7,528 nucleotides of DNA from UBA7692 sp033578915 (GTDB taxonomy: Bacteria > Bacteroidota > Bacteroidia > Chitinophagales > LD1): NCBI GenBank assembly GCA_033578915.1, contig JAVQWQ010000117.1, positions 1 to 7,528 on the forward strand, in the 5' to 3' direction. Made by a program: the position numbers and the translations under genes. Positions 1 through 5,325 of the stretch are shown here, piece by piece (positions within the stretch are counted from its first letter, which is position 1; every line of letters starts with the position of its first letter). A model generated the notes under the pieces. It made no database searches and had not been told where the DNA came from. It saw only the letters and a program-made list of their open reading frames with translations.

Positions 1-66
1 TGAATGAATGGAATAATCTTCCAAAATTTTCATAACTTGTTCTCGTGTAAAGTGTAGTTGTTTCAT
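1..66 (-). CDS. 5' end of an unidentified gene, cut by the left window edge
   Basis: An ATG at 66-64 opens a frame with no stop for 22 codons up to base 1. The visible product starts MKQLHFTREQVMKILEDY and continues IHS. The upstream leader is A-rich (a run of eight A plus GAATT), as is usual for start regions in this phylum, and lacks a Shine-Dalgarno motif. Residues 7-18 look helical and amphipathic, but too little is present to assign a family, so I give no function. The gene lies 206 bases downstream of atpC on the same strand. Its codons 2-7 form one arm of a long inverted repeat whose other arm is in the leader, which suggests control at the start site. It could still be a chance open frame: 22 codons is short evidence. 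Confidence 0.45.
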   Translation of the reverse strand, partial: MKQLHFTREQVMKILEDYSIHS

Positions 67-119
67 AATTCTTTTTTTTAATGTTAAAATTAACCTTTCA
101 AAAACAACTCACTTTACAC
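45..119. repeat. 18-bp imperfect inverted repeat around a start codon
   Basis: Plus-strand bases 45-63 (GTGTAAAGTGTAGTTGTTT) are complementary to 102-119 (AAACAACTCACTTTACAC) over 18 base pairs, with one unpaired T at 55. The 38 bases between the arms contain the complement of the ATG at 66-64 at one end. In a minus-strand transcript the 5' arm would be in the leader, the ATG would sit at the foot of the loop, and codons 2-7 would form the 3' arm. A second small dyad, GTTAA-AA-TTAAC, lies in the loop at 83-94. The repeat could be an RNA switch limiting translation or a DNA operator. Read on the plus strand it is followed by a short T run at 122-126, so a weak plus-strand terminator is a less likely alternative. 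Confidence 0.6.
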
Positions 120-185
120 ACTTTTTGGGAAAGTATCACATTGCTTAGTAAGAAATACAACTTAAGGTTAATACTACACCTTTTC

Positions 186-204
186 TACCTGAACTTGTCA
201 GGTA
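186..204. other. Short perfect hairpin downstream of atpC
   Basis: TACCTGA (186-192) and TCAGGTA (198-204) pair perfectly over 7 bp around a 5-base loop. The hairpin starts about 69 bases past the atpC stop. In the direction of atpC transcription it is followed by AGAAAAGG, not a U run, so it does not meet the usual form of an intrinsic terminator. It may stabilise the 3' end of the atpDC transcript or be a protein-binding dyad. The rest of 67-272 is AT-rich and shows no further gene. Confidence 0.3.
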
Positions 205-272
205 TTGCTGTTATCAGTTAATAGAATATTTATCGGTTCCTTTTTCTTTAATGTATTTCGTTGCGATATGAC

Positions 273-515
273 CTATAACAACGCTTCTGCCAACACACTT
301 ACAGTGTTGTCGCGGCATTCGGCAAAGCCGCCCGATATGTTGAGTGTAAAGGTTTCAGAGGCGGTTTTGTATTTTATTGTTCCTTTCGACAACGCTGCAA
401 TCAATGGAGCGTGGCCATCTAAAATTTCGAATAAGCCATCCACTCCGGGGAGTTGAACCAACGAAGCTTCTCCTTTATAAACCGATTTCTCCGGAGTAAG
501 TATTTCTAAAGTCAT
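273..515 (-). CDS. atpC: F-type ATP synthase subunit epsilon, short form
   Basis: This 80-residue protein is the epsilon subunit of the F1 central stalk, which with gamma couples proton-driven rotation to ATP synthesis at the beta subunits on the cytoplasmic side of the membrane. The family pattern is visible: LEILTPEKSVYKGEAS near the N-terminus, PGVDGLFEILDGHAPLIAAL at about 23-42, and SGGFAECRDNTVSVLAE at about 61-77. The protein stops just after the N-terminal beta-sandwich. The C-terminal two-helix domain of longer versions (E. coli epsilon is about 139 residues) is absent. Short epsilon subunits are known to me from this phylum, so I read this as the natural form and not a truncation; the stop at 275-273 is clean and no coding-like extension follows. 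It starts 25 bases after the atpD stop and is almost certainly cotranscribed with atpD. Confidence 0.93.
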   Translation of the reverse strand: MTLEILTPEKSVYKGEASLVQLPGVDGLFEILDGHAPLIAALSKGTIKYKTASETFTLNISGGFAECRDNTVSVLAEALL

Positions 516-540
516 GTCGTTGATCTTTGCAGATTAATGA

Positions 541-2061
541 TTACTTCGATACTTCTGCAAGCATTTTCTTTCCGGCAGCGATTACATCATCAATCGTACC
601 TTTCAGGTTGAAAGCTGCTTCGGGATATTCATCTACTTCTCCATCCAATATCATATTGAACCCGCGTATGGTTTCCTCTATCGGCACAAATACTCCGGGT
701 ATTCCGGTAAACTGTTCGGCCACATGGAAAGGCTGGCTCAGGAAGCGCTGGACGCGGCGTGCACGGTGAACTACTAGTTTATCTTCTTCGCTCAATTCAT
801 CCATTCCAAGAATTGCAATAATGTCCTGAAGCTCTTTGTATCGCTGCAAAATCTCTTTTACCCGCATGGCACAGCGATAGTGCTCTTTGCCCACTACATC
901 TTCACTCAGAATTCTCGAAGTGGAATCGAGCGGATCTACAGCCGGATAAATTCCGAGCGATGCAATCTGCCTGCTCAACACGGTTGTAGCGTCAAGGTGA
1001 GCGAATGTGGTTGCCGGAGCAGGGTCAGTGAGGTCATCGGCCGGAACGTACACTGCCTGGACAGAAGTGATAGAACCGCGCTTGGTAGATGTGATGCGCT
1101 CCTGCATCAATCCCATTTCGGTGGCTAAGGTGGGCTGATAACCTACTGCAGAAGGCATACGCCCGAGAAGTGCTGAAACCTCAGAACCGGCCTGGGTAAA
1201 ACGGAAAATGTTATCTACGAAAAACAGAATATCGCGTCCGCCGGCGGAAGGGTCGTTCTTATCGCCATCGCGGAAGTACTCGGCAATGGTGAGCCCGCTT
1301 AGCGCTACGCGCGCACGTGCACCTGGTGGCTCATTCATCTGTCCGAAAACCAACGTGGCTTGAGACTGGACAAGCTGTGCCGGATCTACTTTGGATAAGT
1401 CCCAGCCTCCTTTTTCCATGCTATGCTTGAACGCCTCACCATATTTAATAACATTACTCTCTATCATTTCGCGCAGCAAGTCATTGCCTTCGCGCGTTCT
1501 TTCCCCAACCCCGGCAAATACCGACAAGCCTGAATATCGCTTGGCAATATTGTTTATCAACTCCATGATTAACACTGTCTTGCCAACGCCTGCACCGCCA
1601 AACAAACCAATCTTTCCTCCTTTAGCGTAAGGCTCTATCAGGTCTATCACTTTGATCCCTGTGAAAAGAACTTCGCTCGAAGTGCTTAATTCTTCATAGG
1701 CCGGCGGCTTACGATGAATTTCGTAACCTCCCTCTTTCGAAACAGGTATATTAATTCCATCAATTGGATCTCCGGTAACGTTAAACAGCCTGCCTTTTAT
1801 AGCATCGCCAACCGGCATTTTAATAGGTGTGCCAAGGTCAACCACATCCATGCCTCTGCGCAAACCATCCGTAGAATCCATCGAAATAGTACGTACAGAA
1901 TCCTCTCCCAGATGCTGCTGAACCTCAAGAATCAACTTTTGTCCATTGTCGCGGGTAACCTCTAAGGCATTGAGAATCTTTGGAAGCGTACTGCCTTCTG
2001 CTTCAAAGCTCACATCTACAACAGGCCCGATTATTTGCTTGATTTTTCCAATATTAGCCAT
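541..2061 (-). CDS. atpD: F-type ATP synthase subunit beta
   Basis: This is the catalytic beta subunit of F1, binding ADP and phosphate and forming ATP at the alpha/beta interface. Within its 506 residues are the Walker A loop GGAGVGKT (155-162), the catalytic glutamate in GVGERTREGNDL (E187), the Walker B region ILFFVDNIFRF with D283, ALLGRMPSAVGYQPTL (297-312), the family signature YPAVDPLDSTSR (372-383), and the DELSEED lever motif (421-427) that contacts gamma and epsilon. Compared with the E. coli chain as I recall it (about 460 residues), there is an insert of about 25 residues near 206-231, including SMEKGGWDLSKVD, and one of about eight near 265-275 (DGDKNDPSAGG); both are typical of Bacteroidota. 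The ATG start gives the usual MANIGKIKQIIGPVVDV N-terminus. It forms a pair with atpC. A candidate promoter lies 47 bases upstream. Confidence 0.98.
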   Translation of the reverse strand: MANIGKIKQIIGPVVDVSFEAEGSTLPKILNALEVTRDNGQKLILEVQQHLGEDSVRTISMDSTDGLRRGMDVVDLGTPIKMPVGDAIKGRLFNVTGDPIDGINIPVSKEGGYEIHRKPPAYEELSTSSEVLFTGIKVIDLIEPYAKGGKIGLFGGAGVGKTVLIMELINNIAKRYSGLSVFAGVGERTREGNDLLREMIESNVIKYGEAFKHSMEKGGWDLSKVDPAQLVQSQATLVFGQMNEPPGARARVALSGLTIAEYFRDGDKNDPSAGGRDILFFVDNIFRFTQAGSEVSALLGRMPSAVGYQPTLATEMGLMQERITSTKRGSITSVQAVYVPADDLTDPAPATTFAHLDATTVLSRQIASLGIYPAVDPLDSTSRILSEDVVGKEHYRCAMRVKEILQRYKELQDIIAILGMDELSEEDKLVVHRARRVQRFLSQPFHVAEQFTGIPGVFVPIEETIRGFNMILDGEVDEYPEAAFNLKGTIDDVIAAGKKMLAEVSK

Positions 2062-2107
2062 ATATGCAAGTAAAGAAATTTTTGGTAGGCCTTCTTTTAA
2101 GGCGGTG

Positions 2108-2136
2108 CGAAAATAGCTCTTTCACCCTAAATTCAA
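2108..2136 (-). promoter_or_regulatory. Candidate Bacteroidota promoter for atpDC
   Basis: On the minus strand, TTG (2136-2134, within TTTTG) is followed by an 18-base spacer and then TATTTTCG (2115-2108). This differs from the phylum's -7 consensus TAnnTTTG only in the seventh base, and the spacing is within the 17-23 range described for Flavobacterium-type promoters. It would start transcription around 2100, leaving a leader of about 40 bases. That leader would contain a small 5-bp hairpin, GCCTT/AAGGC at 2089-2103. The assignment rests on motif match and position only. Confidence 0.4.
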
Positions 2137-2168
2137 AATTTATTAGCCCTCAGCAGGAAATAATGACA

Positions 2169-2190
2169 ATTGAAGCGTAGCGTATTCAAT
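2169..2190. other. Small dyad with a tandem GCGTA loop, between two genes
   Basis: ATTGAA (2169-2174) and TTCAAT (2185-2190) pair over 6 bp around a 10-base loop made of two exact GCGTA copies. It lies about 45 bases past the stop of the T9SS cargo gene and upstream of the atpD promoter candidate. No U run follows on the minus strand, so terminator activity is doubtful. The remainder of 2062-2234 is AT-rich, with no gene seen. Confidence 0.25.
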
Positions 2191-2234
2191 AGCTATGCAT
2201 AAACTTATTATTAAAAATTTCCGGCGAGAATAAA

Positions 2235-3536
2235 CTAATAAATTAAAGTTACAGGGCGGACTTCATTTTTAATCTCTCCATTCAGCAGTTTCAGAGAAGC
2301 GTGCATCATGTAAGTCCCTTGCGGCTGGGAAGCACCGTTGTAGGTACCGTCCCAAAAGTCAGCATTGTTTTTTTCTTTGTCGAAAACCAATTGTCCCCAT
2401 CGGTTATAAATCTTTAAAGATAAGAGTGTAGCCACGCTGCCTTGTACCAGTCCGAAGCGGTCGTTCTGGCCATCGTTGTTCGGGGAAAATACGGTTGGAA
2501 ACTCATATTCTTTGATATTTCGGTTTGTGATTAACGCATGAGCCTGAGCGCTTGACGAACTCCATTGACTTTTGGTAATTCGGTCGTAAGGAGAGGCAGC
2601 CTGCGATAGGTCTGCAATAAGATCTTCCCAGCGGGGCTGCCCCTGCCAGCGGCCTATGCTGGAAAAGTTGCCATCGGCCGCAGTTTTGTAGAAAATAGTC
2701 ATCTCTGCGGGTTGGATATTTCCGGAAGTTTGATGAATCAGATGATAAAAACGGTTATTCACAAACTCTATATTCGGGGCTTTTATATTTACATCTAGGC
2801 CATCTGTAGTGGGATCGTTGTGAACAAAGCAGGCATCAAATGATGCCTGAGCCGCAGAAGAAGGCTTTATCATCAGAGGGCGAATAGTTGGGGTGCCGCT
2901 CACCGATGAACCTAAAGGAAAATAGTAATCGCTTACAGAAGCCGTGGCACGGCTTAGCCTTCCGTTGGTAGTACTACTTACAAAGGCATCATCATCATAA
3001 ATTATTGCATTAGGATCAGTGCCGGAGATGCGCAATATGTTATTTCCGGTAGAAAATTCAATCCCGTTTTTCAAAACCAACACATGGGATACAACGGCAT
3101 CCACATTATCTAATTTTTTTATTGAACCGACCGTTTGCAAGGCTTCGAGCCTATGAAATGTCGTAACTGAACTACCCCGAATATGTTGCTGGCTTCCCAA
3201 AAGCTTCACCGTGCTTTCATCAGCGATAAACGTTTGATTGTTCTCCCAGTCTCCGTAAATATTAAAAACCCCGGTGTCGCGGCCCAGAGGCTGGTTGGCA
3301 AAACTTCCACCTGTTACAGTAGAGGAATTGATAAAGTTGCCTTTTACGGTAAGACGTCCTGCGTTGCTGATTAGCCCTCCGGTATTATTGTTATTCAGGT
3401 CAAAATCTACATATACATCCACATCATCTGAAATCCCAATTACTGCCCCATTGTTGTAAAACACGCTTGATTGGGCATTCAAAAACCCATTGAGTGATAA
3501 AACCAATAAAATCAGTGACGATAAACGAACAAACAT
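2235..3536 (-). CDS. T9SS type B sorting domain surface protein
   Basis: This 433-residue protein is exported to the cell surface or medium by the type IX secretion system. Residues 1-21 form a Sec signal peptide (hydrophobic run LILLVLSLNGFL, cleavage probably after the A of NAQ). Residues 22-340 are beta-rich, with NFI and DWENNQTFI elements typical of large adhesin-like proteins of gliding Bacteroidota; I see no catalytic motif. Residues 346-433 are the gliding-motility-associated C-terminal (type B) sorting domain: FPTVFSPNNDGQNDRF (346-361), LKIYNRWGQLVFD (374-386), WDGTYNG (395-401), PQGTYMM (405-411) and a final VTLIY. The DVDVYVDFDLNNNNTG segment is rich in Asp and Asn. The protein may be an adhesin or a motility-linked surface protein; the actual role is unknown. 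Its start lies 71 bases after the DUF4476 gene, with its own candidate promoter in the gap. Confidence 0.88.
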   Translation of the reverse strand: MFVRLSSLILLVLSLNGFLNAQSSVFYNNGAVIGISDDVDVYVDFDLNNNNTGGLISNAGRLTVKGNFINSSTVTGGSFANQPLGRDTGVFNIYGDWENNQTFIADESTVKLLGSQQHIRGSSVTTFHRLEALQTVGSIKKLDNVDAVVSHVLVLKNGIEFSTGNNILRISGTDPNAIIYDDDAFVSSTTNGRLSRATASVSDYYFPLGSSVSGTPTIRPLMIKPSSAAQASFDACFVHNDPTTDGLDVNIKAPNIEFVNNRFYHLIHQTSGNIQPAEMTIFYKTAADGNFSSIGRWQGQPRWEDLIADLSQAASPYDRITKSQWSSSSAQAHALITNRNIKEYEFPTVFSPNNDGQNDRFGLVQGSVATLLSLKIYNRWGQLVFDKEKNNADFWDGTYNGASQPQGTYMMHASLKLLNGEIKNEVRPVTLIY

Positions 3537-3551
3537 TTAATTAATTCGCAA

Positions 3552-3582
3552 TAAAAGTAAACTAATTTGCAGCAAATTACAA
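3552..3582 (-). promoter_or_regulatory. Candidate promoter with an embedded palindrome
   Basis: On the minus strand, TTG (3582-3580) is followed by a 20-base spacer and TACTTTTA (3559-3552), which matches TAnnTTTG except for the last base. The spacer contains a perfect dyad, TAATTTGC-A-GCAAATTA on the plus strand (3563-3579, 8-base arms). It would start transcription close to the ATG at 3536, giving a very short leader. The dyad resembles an operator for a dimeric regulator placed where binding would block RNA polymerase. The sequence is AT-rich, so both matches could be partly chance. Confidence 0.33.
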
Positions 3583-3607
3583 TTAATGCGTAGGCTTAAT
3601 GTTGCTT

Positions 3608-4564
3608 TTAATACCTGTTGCTTATAAATCGGTTAAGCTCTTCAATATTGTCGCTAAAGTTAAACACTTCGTTCACTCTGAAATAGTTGCCGGGATCAAC
3701 ACAACGGCTGTAAGCAAATTTGGCAAAATCAAGACGGTTATCCTCAAAACTCATGGTTCTGCATATCTGTGCTATTTGCGCAGCTGTGAGGCAGTTGTTT
3801 CCCGCTATACTTTTGGCAGTAGAAAGTTTTGTCTCATCAAAATTCTGGCGATTGATACCTGCAAGGGCATTTTGAAAATCACCGGGCGCCATGGGAATAT
3901 TTCCGTTACAGCCGACAATTACCGGAGGAGTAGGCATAATTACGGTTCCTGTGGTAGTAGTGGTGGTCGTTGTAGTAGTTGTGGTAGTTGTAGTCCTTGT
4001 AGCATTTGGGTCAGCAATAGTAACATTTACTCCGATGCCGGGCGCTCCCATATTGATATTTACGTTGTCGCGGGTTGTACCTGTGGTGGTAGTGGTTGTT
4101 TGCTGTATTACTGTGGTGCTTCCCGGAGCCGGAACCGTAACAGAGGGCGGACCGGGTTGGCCATAATGAATAACCGTAACATTCGGAGCAGGCACAAAAC
4201 CTTGTACCACTGGATTCACCGAAAAAGGTAATAATCCCATTTTGGGTTTACCTGTCTTATCTCGTTTTATGCGATAAGTTACATCCATAAGCGTTCCGTT
4301 CTCATCAGCAATGAAGATGTTTCGCGTAATATCCTGATAAGCTTTGTTTTCAAATATTATTTTAATGCTGTAGCGAGGTGCCGTTAGGTCTTCTACGCGG
4401 ATGTTTGTCTCGGGCTGGTTATTTTGCCTTTCCCCATTGATAATAAGATAGAATTTGTCTCCATCTTCTGAGAAAATGGTTAGATGCCCGACTTGCGAAA
4501 TGAATTGCGCTTGAATATTTAAAGTGGTAAAAAATATAATGGATAACGTGAAAATATGTTTCAT
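3608..4564 (-). CDS. Secreted DUF4476 protein with threonine runs
   Basis: This 318-residue exported protein has no established function. Residues 1-19 are a signal peptide ending NIQA; there is no lipobox cysteine. Residues 21-115 form a beta-rich region (LTIFSEDGDKFYLIINGE, then DLTAPRYSIKIIFENK and DVTYRIKRDKTGKPKMG), a block I recall upstream of DUF4476 in related proteins. Residues 120-215 are a Pro/Thr/Val-rich linker with six threonines at 156-161 and fifteen at 191-205. Residues 225-315 match DUF4476: FQNALAGINRQNFDETKL, then LTAAQIAQICRTMSFEDNRLDFAKFAY and NYFRVNEVFNF. Four cysteines follow the linker (219, 258, 268, 288) and may form disulfides after export. It lies 55 bases after dedA with no promoter motif seen between, so cotranscription is likely. 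Its location (periplasm or surface) is inferred. Confidence 0.85.
   Translation of the reverse strand: MKHIFTLSIIFFTTLNIQAQFISQVGHLTIFSEDGDKFYLIINGERQNNQPETNIRVEDLTAPRYSIKIIFENKAYQDITRNIFIADENGTLMDVTYRIKRDKTGKPKMGLLPFSVNPVVQGFVPAPNVTVIHYGQPGPPSVTVPAPGSTTVIQQTTTTTTGTTRDNVNINMGAPGIGVNVTIADPNATRTTTTTTTTTTTTTTTGTVIMPTPPVIVGCNGNIPMAPGDFQNALAGINRQNFDETKLSTAKSIAGNNCLTAAQIAQICRTMSFEDNRLDFAKFAYSRCVDPGNYFRVNEVFNFSDNIEELNRFISNRY
3950..3994 (-). repeat. Fifteen-codon threonine run in the DUF4476 gene
   Basis: Fifteen consecutive ACN codons encode residues 191-205. All four threonine codons occur (ACA, ACC, ACT, ACG) in irregular order, so this is not a pure triplet microsatellite. A second run of six threonine codons lies at 4082-4099. 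The mixed codons suggest selection to keep threonine, or an old expansion that has since drifted at third positions. A spacer or O-glycosylated linker role is inferred. Confidence 0.85.
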
Positions 4565-4619
4565 ATGAATTTTTTTACTTTGAACAGGAAGTATTAGAAT
4601 AGTTTATTCATGGCTAAGG

Positions 4620-5273
4620 CTATTTTTCATTTTTTAAAAAGCGGTGCTTGATTACACCCCATAAAATGGGCAACACTGATATGCCAATTATAGTAAAAAT
4701 AACTAATTCAAAATTTTTCTCTACAACAGGAATATTTCCAAACAAATAACCAAGAGAGGTTATGCCTGCCACCCATAAGATAGCCCCGGCAACACAGAAT
4801 GCAATATATCTGGGGTATCGCATACTGCCTGCTCCGGCCACAAAAGGGGCAACTGTTCGGACAATGGGTATGAATCGTGCAATAATTACTGTTTGCCCAC
4901 CGTATTTCTCGTAATATTTTTCAGTCTGCGTAATGTATTCTCTTTTGAAAAAAAGGATTCGCTCGCGTGCCTTAATTTGAGTGCCAAAAAATTTTCCCAC
5001 GAAATAATTTACATTGTCTCCCAGCAAAGCAGCGCAAATAAGCAAGGGAATAATAATCCATACATTCAACTCGGCCCCCGGCCTTGCGGCAAGTGCGCCT
5101 GCTGCAAACAACAACGAATCGCCCGGAAGCAAAGGCATAACAATCAGGCCTGTTTCTACAAACACGATTGCAAAAAGTATGGCATAGGTAAGTGTTCCGT
5201 ATTGACTTACTATATTATCAAGATGCTTGTTGAGGTGCAATAAAAAATCTATGAACCACGTGAGATATTCCAT
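4620..5273 (-). CDS. DedA family (VTT domain) membrane protein
   Basis: This 217-residue integral membrane protein belongs to the DedA/SNARE-associated family. Some bacterial members return undecaprenyl phosphate to the cytoplasmic face (UptA), and others (E. coli YqjA and YghB) affect proton-dependent drug and pH tolerance. Visible family features are FVETGLIVMPLLPGDSLLFAAGAL (38-61), LLGDNVNYFVGKFFG (83-97), and the reentrant-loop region IARFIPIVRTVAPFVAGAGSM (131-151). E40, D52, R133 and R139 fall where the essential acidic and arginine residues of YqjA and YghB lie. The length fits the family (about 200-220). Hydrophobic segments also lie near 71-85, 157-178 and 189-207. It starts 52 bases after the flippase gene and is probably in the same transcript. 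Undecaprenyl phosphate transport is an inference from the family and the neighbouring flippase. Confidence 0.92.
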   Translation of the reverse strand: MEYLTWFIDFLLHLNKHLDNIVSQYGTLTYAILFAIVFVETGLIVMPLLPGDSLLFAAGALAARPGAELNVWIIIPLLICAALLGDNVNYFVGKFFGTQIKARERILFFKREYITQTEKYYEKYGGQTVIIARFIPIVRTVAPFVAGAGSMRYPRYIAFCVAGAILWVAGITSLGYLFGNIPVVEKNFELVIFTIIGISVLPILWGVIKHRFLKNEK

Positions 5274-5325
5274 ATCGGTGGCTAAAGTAATTTATTTTAC
5301 CATAGGCACAGAAAGCCATATCCTC

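Noticed and set aside
2089..2103. GCCTT/AAGGC hairpin in the atpD leader as a terminator
   Set aside because: It has only five base pairs, no adjoining U run on the minus strand, and lies downstream of the likely promoter. At most it is a minor leader structure.
3891..4166. Plus-strand frame with a long valine run that looks like a membrane segment
   Set aside because: The valines come from reading the complement of ACN codons in another frame. The minus-strand frame has a signal peptide and DUF4476 and explains the DNA.
3599..4231. Plus-strand open frame of 210 codons opposite the DUF4476 gene
   Set aside because: It is the antisense of a well-supported coding frame. Its Gly/Ser/Cys-rich stretch is simply the complement of the threonine codons, and it has no recognisable domain or start signal.
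4565..4619. Search for a promoter or terminator between dedA and the DUF4476 gene
   Set aside because: No TAnnTTTG-like element with a spaced TTG and no stem followed by a U run is present. The gap is AT-rich and short.
5274..5325. Possible promoter for dedA (TACTTTAG at 5289-5282)
   Set aside because: The -7-like element is only eight bases from the ATG, and no TTG lies at an acceptable distance upstream. Cotranscription with the flippase is simpler.
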